Shown here: piece after piece, positions 6,684 to 14,620 of the stretch
Numbering within the stretch: the first letter of the stretch is position 1
How the letters are laid out: every line of letters begins with the position of its first letter
From: an uncultured Oscillospiraceae bacterium
GTDB lineage: Bacteria > Bacillota > Clostridia > Oscillospirales > Oscillospiraceae
DNA length: 45,499 nucleotides
Assembly (NCBI GenBank): GCA_948616425.1
Contig: CAPGBJ010000114.1
Location: forward strand, 1 to 45,499
Direction: 5' to 3'
Notes under the pieces: model-generated
What the model saw: only the letters and a program-made list of their open reading frames with translations
Told to the model about the DNA's origin: nothing
Databases searched by the model: none
Translations under genes and position numbers: made by a program

Positions 6684-7643
6684 ATGTTGTTTGATGAGCG
6701 CACCATGCAGTATTTTCAGGCCATCGCCAATGAGCGGAATATATCCCGGGCCGCCGAAAAGCTCTATATCTCTCAGCCCTCCCTCAGCCGCTTTTTGTCC
6801 CGGCTGGAGCAGCGGCTGGGTGGAGAACTATTCCAGCGCAAGACGGACCGTCTTGCCCTAACTGCCCTGGGAGAATGTTTCCTGGCCTACATTCAGGAGG
6901 CGCAGCAGCTGAACAGCCGCTACGAGCAGCAGTTTTCCGCGCTGCTTTGTCAGGAGGAGCAGACGCTGCGTATCGGTGCCGGTTCCATCACCAGCCCGTT
7001 CCTGACCCGAGGAGTTTTTCCCAAATTTCAGCAGGAATATCCCCACATCCACCTCCAGCTTGTGGAGGAGATCCACATTAATCTGCTGCAAAAGCTGGAC
7101 CATGGGCAGGTTGACCTGGCTATGATGGTCTATAATGGTGAGGAACTGTCTCTGCTGGAGCGGGACAACGCGGAACTGATTATCAGTCAACCCAGACTGC
7201 TGATCGTGGGACAACAGCATCCCCTGGCATCGCTGATTCAAAATCCGGCAGACAACAGTATTTTCTCTCCCCAACCCCTGCAGGTGGAGCGGCTGGAAAA
7301 TCAGACCATCATTACTGGAGTCCCCGGGCAAAGGATTTGGGAGGACACCCAGAGCTTGCAACGGAAATACGCCATCAAAGGGATCCGCTTTATCTCCAGC
7401 CAGAGCCTGGACACCAGCATTTCTATGGCGGCATGCGGCATGGGGGTTTTTACCCTCTCCCCCTTCTATATCATCAACAGCCAGGCGGTTCAGCGGGACG
7501 ACCTGTTCTATTTTATTTTGGATGATCCCCTGTTTCAGTGGACCCTGGCGGTGCGCTGCCGGAGTAAGAGCCTCAGTGAACCTGAAAGGAGGATCATAGC
7601 CCTGATTCGGGAGACCTTCTGTATGGACGAGGGGACGGTGTGA
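6684..7643 (+). CDS. LysR-family transcriptional regulator
   Basis: The 319-residue protein has an N-terminal winged HTH typical of LysR proteins (residues 8-65, AIANERNISRAAEKLYISQPSLSR), a linker helix and a C-terminal periplasmic-binding-like effector domain beginning near residue 90. ATG 6684 is chosen over an upstream in-frame start because gggaggggg lies 6-12 bases before it and the HTH then sits at the usual distance from the N-terminus. It follows the hydrolase-carrier pair in the same direction but after a terminator. It may sense a product of that pathway; the target is inferred from proximity. Confidence 0.9.
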   Translation: MLFDERTMQYFQAIANERNISRAAEKLYISQPSLSRFLSRLEQRLGGELFQRKTDRLALTALGECFLAYIQEAQQLNSRYEQQFSALLCQEEQTLRIGAGSITSPFLTRGVFPKFQQEYPHIHLQLVEEIHINLLQKLDHGQVDLAMMVYNGEELSLLERDNAELIISQPRLLIVGQQHPLASLIQNPADNSIFSPQPLQVERLENQTIITGVPGQRIWEDTQSLQRKYAIKGIRFISSQSLDTSISMAACGMGVFTLSPFYIINSQAVQRDDLFYFILDDPLFQWTLAVRCRSKSLSEPERRIIALIRETFCMDEGTV

Positions 7644-7773
7644 CCCTGGCCCAGGTTTGGAACCCAGAATCGTTGAGCCGTGGCGTATGCAGCGGGAGAC
7701 ACTGCTTTACAGAGTGCCTCCCGCTGAAACGGTGTTTTTTCAAAATTCAGGGGTATCTGAGGACAGAAAAGAC

Positions 7774-7802
7774 TTGCTTTTTTCCTCTTGTTGTGCTATG
7801 AT
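7774..7802 (+). promoter_or_regulatory. Promoter of tRNA-Pro(TGG)
   Basis: TTGCTT (7774-7779) and TATGAT (7797-7802) are 17 bases apart and end 17 bases before the tRNA. Confidence 0.75.
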
Positions 7803-7819
7803 GCAAAAAAATAAAATAG

Positions 7820-7895
7820 CCGGGTATAGCGGAGTTGGTACCGCGCCACATTTGGGATGTGGAGATCGTGCGTTCGAGTCGCACTACTCGGACCA
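7820..7895 (+). tRNA. tRNA-Pro (anticodon TGG)
   Basis: The 76-base gene includes CCA. The acceptor stem CCGGGTA/TACTCGG has 7 pairs with one G-T. The anticodon arm CCACA-TTTGGGA-TGTGG gives anticodon TGG (reads CCA and related Pro codons), and the T-loop is TTCGAGT. This is the second proline tRNA in the window, and foreign-looking DNA begins just past its 3' end. Confidence 0.95.
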
Positions 7896-7896
7896 G

Positions 7897-7923
7897 GGGT
7901 GAGTTCTGATAGGACTCACCCTT
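7897..7923 (+). terminator. Terminator of tRNA-Pro(TGG)
   Basis: The stem ggtgagt/actcacc is followed by ctttttattt directly after the tRNA, a typical Rho-independent terminator. Confidence 0.85.
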
Positions 7924-8036
7924 TTTATTTGATTGCCGTCCGATCGAATTTATGTGGATTTTGTCTGATTCCTGTGGTAAGATAAAACTCAGCTGATAAT
8001 TTGAACATTATTTTTTGTGCATGAGGGGGGAATCCT

Positions 8037-9161
8037 TTGAAATTGCATCAAACCGCAAAAGCTCTTGTTGCCCGCGGAATTGCTTCTGATAAAGCGATAC
8101 AATTAGTGAATCAAGGTTTGACTTTAACTAAACTGAAGCAGATGAGCAAATCACAATTGAGTGCCCTCAATCTCGGTGATGATTTTATTAAAAATATTCG
8201 GTCTGAATCCCGTCCTCCTATTGATTCAGCAACACTGGATGAACTTTTATTTGAATCTCGCTTTTGTTGCTGCGTCTGTCGAGATTCATCGAAACCCATT
8301 GTGATTCACCATATTGAACCTTGGGAAAAAAGCCGCTCGCATAAAAAGAAAAATCTGGTTGTCCTTTGTCCGAACCACCATGATGAAGCCCATACTAAAC
8401 ATGATTTAACACTTTCATTGACGCCAGAACGCCTTCGCTCTATAAAAGAACAATGGCTGCAAGAAGTACAGATGCTGGATCGCGATACAATTTGCAGTTT
8501 ATTTGATAAGAATTTTGCATGTTGGGATTTCTTTAATCTGCATCGAATTTTTGAGCTATCATCTCAATTAGATATTGATTATGATAGCATTCGAACATAT
8601 CCATATCTTTTCTCCCACGGCTATGTTGACGGTGAAGGACATATAACACCGGTAGACCGTTGGCCGCACAAGCCCAAACAATATTGGCTGGACATGATGG
8701 AAGGGATGTATTTATCAAGTTATATACGGGATATATTCCTAAAAATGACTCCACTTCTCCCGTTCAAAATATTGAACTTTCTATGGAAAAGATCTACGAT
8801 CCGTTCACTGTGCAGACCGGGAGATTTTGTTGTCTTGCAAGGAGCGTTCTATTTTAAAGATTCTGATATCAAAAAGAAAGACCTTCGTTTCGGATACAGG
8901 CGTGCGCAAGGCATACAGTTAGAATTCCTTTACGACGCGTGGTACTGCACTTCGTCTTCTGCGAAATATAATCATTTAACCGGGAGACGTGTTGCGACAG
9001 TTTTTGCTATTATTAGAGAGCTTACAGAAGATTCAGAAAACGATATATTAAAGATCAGATGTTCTGCGTTAGCGATTGGCAGTTGCTTTAATCCCATATA
9101 TAGTGGAAGATTTTTTACTGACGAATTTTCGTGTGAAGGGGAAGAAGATGATTGCTTTTAG
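8037..9161 (+). CDS. HNH endonuclease domain protein of foreign composition
   Basis: The 374-residue protein has a helical N-terminus (about 1-55, possibly a small helix-hairpin-like DNA-binding domain), an HNH nuclease with zinc ligands (Cys78/Cys81, then Cys111 and His114) and catalytic-type His91/His92, Asn106 and His115 (residues 75-120). About 240 C-terminal residues, rich in aromatics and beta-like, I do not recognise. TTG 8037 follows gagggggg. Its codons are much more AT-rich than its neighbours, marking recent transfer beside tRNA-Pro(TGG). It stands alone without methylase or partner. A defence nuclease or mobile-element gene are the leading ideas, neither proven. Confidence 0.8.
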   Translation: MKLHQTAKALVARGIASDKAIQLVNQGLTLTKLKQMSKSQLSALNLGDDFIKNIRSESRPPIDSATLDELLFESRFCCCVCRDSSKPIVIHHIEPWEKSRSHKKKNLVVLCPNHHDEAHTKHDLTLSLTPERLRSIKEQWLQEVQMLDRDTICSLFDKNFACWDFFNLHRIFELSSQLDIDYDSIRTYPYLFSHGYVDGEGHITPVDRWPHKPKQYWLDMMEGMYLSSYIRDIFLKMTPLLPFKILNFLWKRSTIRSLCRPGDFVVLQGAFYFKDSDIKKKDLRFGYRRAQGIQLEFLYDAWYCTSSSAKYNHLTGRRVATVFAIIRELTEDSENDILKIRCSALAIGSCFNPIYSGRFFTDEFSCEGEEDDCF

Positions 9162-9202
9162 GAAATCCCCTTGAAGTCCTATCATTACATTCCCGCTGAG
9201 GG

Positions 9203-9430
9203 GTGACTACTGTGGAAGAAATGCTTCTTCTTCCTCAGGCTGAGCGGCGGTATCGATAGGAGCTGTCCGCACTGCGCCTTTGGGCTCAGGACAACAGAAA
9301 GCCGAAAAACTGGCTGTTGTCCCCCAAGGGGCGGACCGTAAAAGCAATGCAGTCGGCTACCTTTCGGGGCCTCTTAAGGGGCGTTGACTGTAATAAGCCC
9401 TATAAGGGCTTACTCAAGCCACCGGCTTAG
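9203..9430 (+). pseudogene. Decayed ORF with internal stop, ATPase-like N-terminus
   Basis: Reading from GTG 9203, the frame gives VTTVEEMLLLPQAERRYR, then TAG at 9257-9259, then ELSALRLWAQDNRKPKNWL and a further open stretch to TAG 9428-9430. The motif LLLPQAERRYR-ELSAL--WA--NRKPKNWLLSP resembles the N-terminus of MoxR-type AAA ATPases found with VWA proteins, as I remember them. Only that short part is seen, so it looks like a truncated relic. Confidence in the family is low. Confidence 0.35.
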
Positions 9431-9460
9431 CCGGTGGCTTTGACTGTTGCAGCCCAGAAA
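9285..9460 (+). mobile_element. Possible IS200/IS605 right-end relic with hairpins
   Basis: The segment is packed with hairpins: ggacaacag with ctgttgtcc (from about 9289), aataagccc-tata-gggctta (9390s) and agccaccggctt with agccggtggct ending ttgac (about 9417-9446). The last resembles subterminal palindromes of IS200/IS605-type elements and the 3' end of their omega RNAs. No transposase or TnpB frame survives. The evidence is structural resemblance only. Confidence 0.3.
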
Positions 9461-9467
9461 AATCCCC

Positions 9468-9494
9468 CGCCGGGATGGGAGCCGGCGGGGGCGT
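9468..9494. terminator. GC-rich hairpin upstream of ilvA-type gene end
   Basis: ccccgccgg and ccggcgggg pair around an 8-base loop. It could terminate rightward transcription from the decayed region; there is no clear T-run, so the call is tentative. Confidence 0.4.
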
Positions 9495-9609
9495 ATATCG
9501 AAGAAGTTAGGTGTGTCGATTTTGACGCACTCCCCCGGCGCGCTATGGCCGGAGCGTTCCGGTTCAGTTGCCGGGCGAGGATGCGCCGCCGGCAAGAGGA
9601 GGAATTTCT

Positions 9610-9693
9610 ATGGGCAAGGGGGGACGGGAGACGGTTCCTGCTTTGGCTTCAGATGTTGTTATCCCCTGGCAGGAGGGAAACGCTCAGTTGTAA
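9610..9693 (+). CDS. Possible 27-residue ORF with strong ribosome site
   Basis: ATG 9610 is preceded by gaggagg with 7-base spacing and opens MGKGGRETVPALASDVVIPW, ending at TAA 9691-9693, ten bases inside the 3' end of the opposing threonine ammonia-lyase gene. Nothing else supports it. It may be the truncated start of a lost gene rather than a functional peptide. Confidence 0.25.
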   Translation: MGKGGRETVPALASDVVIPWQEGNAQL

Positions 9694-10904
9694 AAGTCGC
9701 CGGTGTCCGCCTCCATAGCCCGGAAGCCCTCGGCCTGGAGGGCGTTTAAAATTTGCCGCTTGTGCTCATGGCCAAAGGCCTCCAAGGTGACCCGCAGTTC
9801 CACGCCGGACTGACGGTTGATATTGACGAATTGGTTGTGCTCCAGCTTGATGACATTTCCATTGTTGGCGGCTAAAATCTGGGCCACGGACAGCAGGGAA
9901 CCGGGGCGGTCGGGAAGCTGGACAGCGAAGGTGAAGATCCGTCCCCGCTGAATCAGCCCGTGCTGGACCAGAGAGGACATGGTGATTACGTCCATGTTGC
10001 CGCCAGAGAGGACACAGACCACATTTTTGTCCTCATACCCCAGGTGGCGCAGGGCGGCCACCGGAAGCAGACCAGCGTTTTCCACCACCATCTTGTGCCG
10101 CTCCATAATGTCCAAAAAGGCCTCTACTAGTTCGCTGTCGTCGATGGTGATGATCCGATCCACATTTTTCTGTACATAGGGAAAGACCAGATCGCCGGGG
10201 GTCTTCACCGCCACGCCGTCCGCGATGGTGGTAGCGGCGGGGAGGGTGACCACGTGTCCCGCCTCCAAGCTGGCCTTCATAGAGGCGGCCCCGGAAGGCT
10301 CCACCCCAATGATCTCCACATGGGGATTGAGCAGCTTGGCCAGGGTGGACACCCCGGCGGCCAGGCCGCCCCCTCCAATGGGCACCAAAATTGCCTCTAC
10401 GTCGGGCAGATCCTGGAAGATCTCATAGGCGATGGTGCCCTGGCCGGTGGCCAGAGTCAGATCGTTGAAGGGGTGGACGTAGGTGAGCCCCTCCTCCTGG
10501 GCCATCTGGGCGGCCAACTCGGCGGCGTCGTCAAAGACCTCGCCGTGAAGGACCACCTTGGCGCCATAGTCCTTGGTGTTATTTACTTTCACCAGGGGGG
10601 TGGTGGTGGGCATGACGATGGTGGCCGCCACTCCAGCGGCTTGAGCGGCATAGGCCACTCCCTGGGCGTGGTTGCCGGCAGAGGCCGTCACCAGGCCCCG
10701 GTCCTTCTCCTCTTGGGTCAGGGTGCTGATTTTATAGTAGGCCCCCCGGAGTTTGTAGGCGCCGGTGGCCTGCATATTCTCTGGCTTGAGGTAGACCGTA
10801 TTCCCGCAGTTTTTAGACAGATAGGGGGAGTGAATCAGCGGCGTGGGACGCAACACGGCTTGAAGAACGCTCCGGGCCGCCTTGAAGGATTCCAGGGTGA
10901 GCAT
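9684..10904 (-). CDS. ilvA: Threonine ammonia-lyase with ACT domain
   Basis: The 406-residue PLP fold-type II enzyme deaminates threonine to 2-oxobutanoate and ammonia. Lys51 in ATGAYKLRGA is the PLP lysine, and GGGGL in VPIGGGGLAAGV binds the cofactor phosphate. A C-terminal ACT domain (about 330-400, FAVQLPDRPGSLLSVAQIL) suggests allosteric control. The single short ACT domain is the arrangement of the TdcB-like or short IlvA forms, so both biosynthetic (isoleucine) and catabolic roles are open. It has its own promoter, is divergent from the MATE gene, and no isoleucine genes are nearby. Confidence 0.9.
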   Translation of the reverse strand: MLTLESFKAARSVLQAVLRPTPLIHSPYLSKNCGNTVYLKPENMQATGAYKLRGAYYKISTLTQEEKDRGLVTASAGNHAQGVAYAAQAAGVAATIVMPTTTPLVKVNNTKDYGAKVVLHGEVFDDAAELAAQMAQEEGLTYVHPFNDLTLATGQGTIAYEIFQDLPDVEAILVPIGGGGLAAGVSTLAKLLNPHVEIIGVEPSGAASMKASLEAGHVVTLPAATTIADGVAVKTPGDLVFPYVQKNVDRIITIDDSELVEAFLDIMERHKMVVENAGLLPVAALRHLGYEDKNVVCVLSGGNMDVITMSSLVQHGLIQRGRIFTFAVQLPDRPGSLLSVAQILAANNGNVIKLEHNQFVNINRQSGVELRVTLEAFGHEHKRQILNALQAEGFRAMEADTGDFYN

Positions 10905-10942
10905 AGTTGTATCTCCTTTGTGTGAAAATCAGTGTGTCCTTT

Positions 10943-10971
10943 ATCATACTGAATTGCGGGGGAGAAGTCAA
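10943..10971 (-). promoter_or_regulatory. Promoter of threonine ammonia-lyase gene
   Basis: On the minus strand TTGACT (10971-10966) and TATGAT (10948-10943) are 17 bases apart, leaving a leader of about 35 bases before ATG 10904. Confidence 0.75.
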
Positions 10972-11023
10972 TGCAAAATAGGACAAGTTTTGTGGTTTAT
11001 GGAGAGACACAGCAGGCGTACGG

Positions 11024-11175
11024 AGGCTGGACCGATCGAAGCGGACCCGTTAAGGGAGGGCGGACGAAAGCGGCATGGAGTCCAGAAAGCTTCTTAACGG
11101 GGCGGTCAGCGCCTTCGGCCCGCCTTGTGGAACGGATCGGGGGCGGGGCGGCGGGAAAACGCCGCGCTTTTGCCG
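11024..11175 (+). ncRNA. Candidate structured RNA with terminator-like end
   Basis: Nested pairings can be drawn: ggctggaccg (from about 11024) with cggtcagc (11103-11110), enclosing a perfect cccgttaag (11046-11054) with cttaacggg (11093-11101), then ggac with gtcc inside. Further on, gcggcg-ggaaaa-cgccgc is followed by gctttt, resembling an intrinsic terminator. It matches no riboswitch family I recognise and has no clear promoter of its own. Structure is seen; function is unknown. Confidence 0.35.
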
Positions 11176-11206
11176 GGCGACAGGGAAAAATATGTGAAAA
11201 GTGCCA

Positions 11207-11235
11207 TTGACATAAAAAATTGATTCCTCTATAAT
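11207..11235 (+). promoter_or_regulatory. Perfect consensus sigma-A promoter of MATE gene
   Basis: TTGACA (11207-11212) and TATAAT (11230-11235) match consensus exactly with a 17-base spacer. Such a strong promoter makes control by the downstream leader or by a repressor likely. Confidence 0.9.
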
Positions 11236-11264
11236 AAGTTCTTGATCGAAAAAGAAGGAAATAT

Positions 11265-11294
11265 GGTATTCCCGCCCTGCGGGGCGGGAATACC
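11265..11294 (+). promoter_or_regulatory. Leader hairpin between MATE promoter and start codon
   Basis: A 13-bp perfect stem (ggtattcccgccc with gggcgggaatacc, 4-base loop) starts about 23 bases after the expected transcription start and ends 25 bases before GTG 11320. Only gctgttta follows, so it could be a weak attenuator or a stabilising 5' structure. Confidence 0.6.
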
Positions 11295-11319
11295 GCTGTT
11301 TATGGAGGGAGGAGTTAAA

Positions 11320-12699
11320 GTGACACAGCCTGCACAGGAAAACAAGATGGGCGTGATGCCGGAGAACAGGCTGCTGCTGAATATGGCGGTGCCTATGATA
11401 CTGTCCATGCTGATTCAGGCCTGCTACAATGTGGTGGACAGTTACTTTGTGTCCAAGCTGAGCCAGGACGCGCTGAACGCGGTGAGTCTGGCCTTCCCGG
11501 TGCAGAATTTAATGATTGCCGTGGCGGTGGGAACGGGAGTCGGAATCAACGCGCTGCTTTCCCGCAGTCTGGGACAGAAGGACCAAGTGCGGGCCAACCG
11601 CACCGCTATGAACGGCGTGCTGTTGGAGGGACTGAGCGGGCTGGTGTTCACTGTGCTGGGACTGACCTGCGCTCGGCTGTTCTACACCGTGCAGACCGAC
11701 ATCCCCGGCATTGTGGACTATGGAACCGACTACCTGACTATTATTTGCGGGGCCAGCATGGGCATATTTATCTCTGTGGCCTGTGAACGGCTGGTGCAGG
11801 CCACCGGCAGAACGGTATATGCCATGGTCATCCAGGGGGTGGGCTCGATTATCAACCTGGTTTTGGACCCCATTCTTATCTTTGGCCTGGGCCCCTTTCC
11901 CCGGATGGAGGTGGCGGGGGCCGCCGTGGCCACTGTGGCTGGACAGATCATCGGCGGGTTGGTGGGGCTGTGGCTGACCTTGACCCACAATCCGGAGATT
12001 CAAATGTCCGTCGCAGGTCTGCGGCCCAGCCGAGAGGTGATCGGCGGCATCTATAGCGTGGGACTGCCCTCCATCATCATGCAGTCCATCGGTTCGGTAA
12101 TGGTGTTCGGTATGAACCAGATTCTGATCGCCTTTACCGATACCGCTACAGCGGTGTTCGGTATCTACTTTAAACTTCAGTCCTTCATTTTTATGCCCGT
12201 GTTTGGCCTGAACAACGGTATGGTACCCATTGTGGCCTACAACTATGGAGCCCGAAAACCGGACCGGATTATCAAGACCGTCAAGCTGTCCATGGCGTAT
12301 GCAATTGGTATTATGGCGGTGGGAGTGCTGCTGTTCCAGCTGTTTCCAGATGTCTTCCTCAGTCTGTTCGAGGCGGAAGGGGAGGATGCCAGCGACCTGC
12401 TGGCCATTGGCGTGCCCGCTCTGCGCGTCATTTCGTGCTGCTTCTTGATGGCCGGGTTTTGTATCGTGGGCAGCTCTGTGTTCCAGGCCCTGGGCCATGG
12501 GGTGCTGTCTCTGGCGGTGTCTGCGGTCCGGCAGCTGGTGGTGCTGCTGCCGGTGGGCTGGCTGCTGGCCCGGTTGGGTGGCCTGGCATATGTGTGGTGG
12601 GCCTTCCCCTTTGCGGATCTGTTCGCCACCGGTTTGAGTGCGCTGTTTCTCTACTGGGTCTACAAAAAAGAGGTGGCCCCCATGCGGAAGTCGGCGTAG
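11320..12699 (+). CDS. MATE family multidrug/cation efflux protein
   Basis: The 459-residue membrane protein has 12 predicted helices in two MatE repeats. It begins after a short cytoplasmic tail with MAVPMILSMLIQACYNVVDSYFVSKL and shows the family's VSLAFPVQNLMIAVAVGTGVG and later MPVFGLNNGMVPIVAYNYGA segments. It probably exports cationic compounds by Na+ or H+ antiport. GTG 11320 is preferred to upstream in-frame codons because ggaggag lies 7 bases before it; ATG 11302 is the alternative. The frame upstream to 11242 overlaps the leader hairpin and is unlikely to be coding. Substrate is unknown. Confidence 0.9.
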   Translation: MTQPAQENKMGVMPENRLLLNMAVPMILSMLIQACYNVVDSYFVSKLSQDALNAVSLAFPVQNLMIAVAVGTGVGINALLSRSLGQKDQVRANRTAMNGVLLEGLSGLVFTVLGLTCARLFYTVQTDIPGIVDYGTDYLTIICGASMGIFISVACERLVQATGRTVYAMVIQGVGSIINLVLDPILIFGLGPFPRMEVAGAAVATVAGQIIGGLVGLWLTLTHNPEIQMSVAGLRPSREVIGGIYSVGLPSIIMQSIGSVMVFGMNQILIAFTDTATAVFGIYFKLQSFIFMPVFGLNNGMVPIVAYNYGARKPDRIIKTVKLSMAYAIGIMAVGVLLFQLFPDVFLSLFEAEGEDASDLLAIGVPALRVISCCFLMAGFCIVGSSVFQALGHGVLSLAVSAVRQLVVLLPVGWLLARLGGLAYVWWAFPFADLFATGLSALFLYWVYKKEVAPMRKSA

Positions 12700-12811
12700 C
12701 AGGGGCTGTCCGCTGCAGAGAATGCTCTGGAGGGGGCCGCCGCCAGCGGGCGGCAAGAGGCTGGAGGGGACTGTTGCGGCGCAGCCTATTGAAACAAGGT
12801 GTCACATACTG

Positions 12812-12843
12812 AGACAGCCCCGTCCATGTGGACGGGGCTGTCT
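12812..12843. terminator. Terminator between MATE and RraA-like genes
   Basis: A 14-bp perfect stem (agacagccccgtcc with ggacggggctgtct, loop atgt) lies between the converging MATE and RraA-like genes. An extra upstream copy of ggggctgtc at 12703-12711 could pair with the same left arm. Confidence 0.75.
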
Positions 12844-12873
12844 GCCGCTGTAATCTATCAGGCGGAAGGGGGA

Positions 12874-13599
12874 TTAGAGGGAGTACATCTGGGCGTAACT
12901 GTCAAAAGTGGCGACCTGTTTGCCGTCCATACGCTGGGCGGTGGTCTGTAGATGCTTGGCGGAATAGGCGGACAGATCGCTCTCCATCAGCTCAAAGGTC
13001 TTGTCCTCGGCGGCCTTCTTTTTGATGGCCACTTCGGCGACAGCGGCGGCGTCCTGACGGCGGATGACAACTACGCCGTCCTTGTCGCCCACTAGGATGT
13101 CGCCGGGGAAGACCACCTGACCGCCGCAGGCGACAGGTACATTGACCTCGCCGGGGCCGAATTTCCAGGGGCCCTGGGGGGTGATTCCCTTGGCGTAGAT
13201 GGGCATGTCCAGCAGTTCAATGCCGTCCAGATCCCGCAGGCAGCCGTCCACCACAATGCCGGCCAGACCCTTTTTTTGGGCAAAGCGCATCATGATCTCA
13301 CCGGCCAGAGAGCGGTTGCAGCCGCTGGCCCCGTCCACAACGATGATGTCACCGGGCTGGGCCATGTCCAGGGCCTGGTGGAAAAACAGGTTGTCGCCCA
13401 GAGGGGCCTTTACGGTGATGGCTGTGCCCAGCAGCTGCTTTGCCTTGCCCGGGTTCATCAGGCGGATGTAGTCGTGCATGCAGTACAGGCGATTCATCTC
13501 GTCATTGATGTTGCTGGAGGGGAGGCCCCGGAACATCTCCACGATCTGAGGTTCGGCCCGGTCTACTTTGGTAAAGATTCTGTTGCCAATGGTAATCAT
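12874..13599 (-). CDS. RraA-like / HMG-CHA aldolase family protein
   Basis: The 241-residue protein belongs to the RraA-like superfamily (4-hydroxy-4-methyl-2-oxoglutarate aldolases, related oxaloacetate decarboxylases and RNase E inhibitor RraA). Typical segments are the early SSNINDEMNRL, GTAITVKAPLGDN, the GDIIVVDGASGCNRSLAGE loop, GLAGIVVDGCLRDLDGI (conserved G-x(2)-DG-x-RD metal and substrate site) and FPGDILVGDKDGVVVI. Clostridia usually lack RNase E, so the enzyme role is favoured. It is the last gene of the TTT operon, 31 bp after a dehydrogenase, fitting cleavage of an imported hydroxy/oxo acid to pyruvate. The substrate is inferred. Confidence 0.82.
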   Translation of the reverse strand: MITIGNRIFTKVDRAEPQIVEMFRGLPSSNINDEMNRLYCMHDYIRLMNPGKAKQLLGTAITVKAPLGDNLFFHQALDMAQPGDIIVVDGASGCNRSLAGEIMMRFAQKKGLAGIVVDGCLRDLDGIELLDMPIYAKGITPQGPWKFGPGEVNVPVACGGQVVFPGDILVGDKDGVVVIRRQDAAAVAEVAIKKKAAEDKTFELMESDLSAYSAKHLQTTAQRMDGKQVATFDSYAQMYSL

Positions 13600-13630
13600 A
13601 GTATTTCAACCTCTCTTTTCGCCGGCGGCG

Positions 13631-14602
13631 TTACTTTAAAAATTCGTGATTTACAATGGCGCGCATGGTGTTGTCCGCGGTGGAGTCATACTGGGCGATA
13701 TTTGCCATGCAGATGGCGGCCATGTTGATATCGTTGTCCACGGTATTTCCGCCGCAGTGGGGGGTGGTGACCACCTGTTCCATGGCCAGCAGGGGGGAGT
13801 CAGCGGGCAAGGGCTCTACGGCAAAGGTATCCAAGCCGGCGCCCAGGATCTTGTTGTTCTGAAGGGCCTCGATGAGGTCATTCTCCTGAATGACGCCCCC
13901 GCGAGAGGTGTTGATGATGCAGGCGGTGGGCTTCATCAGAGACAGGTTGTGGCGGTTGATCATGCCGGCAGTGGAGTCCAGCAGGGGGACATGGATGCTG
14001 ACGATGTCGGATTGAGCCATCAGTTCGTCCAGACTGGCGTAGGACACACCCAGCTCCTGTTCCTGTTCCGGAGTCAGGCGGAACACGTCGTAATACAGCA
14101 CCTGACAGTCAAACCCGCCCCGGACAATGGCGGCCACCTTCCGGGCGATGTTGCCGATGCCCACCAGTCCCACTGTCTTTCCGTGGAGCAGATAGGCTCT
14201 GGGGGAGAAGCGGTCTCTGGACCAGTCCCCCTGCTTCAGGCAGGCGGACATGGGTACCACGCTGCGCAAAACGTCCAGCATCAGAGTTACCGCCAGTTCG
14301 GCCACCGGCATGGCGTTCCCCCCCACGCAGATGGCCACGGGGATGCCCCGCTCTCCAGCAGTCTTGACGTCGATCTTGTCGTAGCCCACCCCCCACTTCT
14401 GGATCAGCTTGGTGTTCTGGGCGGCCTGAATGACGGCGGCGTTCACTTCGCCTCCTCGGTTAATAATGTAGTCGGCGTCGGCCAGGAGGGACAGGTCGCA
14501 GCCCACCGGCTGGTGTTCCACCTGGAAGCCTTCGGGGCACTTGGTGCGCAGCGCATTCAGCATATTTTCACTGAAATTGCCGTATAACAGTATTTTTTTC
14601 AT
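13631..14602 (-). CDS. D-isomer-specific 2-hydroxyacid dehydrogenase
   Basis: The 323-residue NAD-dependent enzyme of the D-3-phosphoglycerate dehydrogenase superfamily has a Rossmann motif VGLVGIGNIARKVA (about 145-158) and catalytic Arg in INTSRGGVI, Glu in DTFAVEPLP and His in TTPHCGGNT. ATG 14602 is chosen over GTG 14611 because gagg is then 8 bases upstream. It lies between tctA (18 bp) and the RraA-like gene, so it probably interconverts the transported 2-hydroxy and 2-oxo acid. It is unlikely to be the biosynthetic SerA, since no ACT or serine-pathway genes adjoin. Confidence 0.88.
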   Translation of the reverse strand: MKKILLYGNFSENMLNALRTKCPEGFQVEHQPVGCDLSLLADADYIINRGGEVNAAVIQAAQNTKLIQKWGVGYDKIDVKTAGERGIPVAICVGGNAMPVAELAVTLMLDVLRSVVPMSACLKQGDWSRDRFSPRAYLLHGKTVGLVGIGNIARKVAAIVRGGFDCQVLYYDVFRLTPEQEQELGVSYASLDELMAQSDIVSIHVPLLDSTAGMINRHNLSLMKPTACIINTSRGGVIQENDLIEALQNNKILGAGLDTFAVEPLPADSPLLAMEQVVTTPHCGGNTVDNDINMAAICMANIAQYDSTADNTMRAIVNHEFLK

Positions 14603-14620
14603 GTCTCTCACCTCAATGGT

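Noticed and set aside
7657..7902. 81-codon frame over tRNA-Pro(TGG)
   Set aside because: It crosses the tRNA promoter and tRNA gene.
11242..11319. N-terminal extension of the MATE protein
   Set aside because: The extension would be read from the leader hairpin; GTG 11320 has the proper ribosome site and gives the normal family N-terminus.
12703..12843. Third MITE copy suggested by ggggctgtc ... gacagcccc
   Set aside because: The ends lack the GTTTGAAA-ATGG core of the MITE repeats; the region is better explained as a terminator with an extra partial arm.
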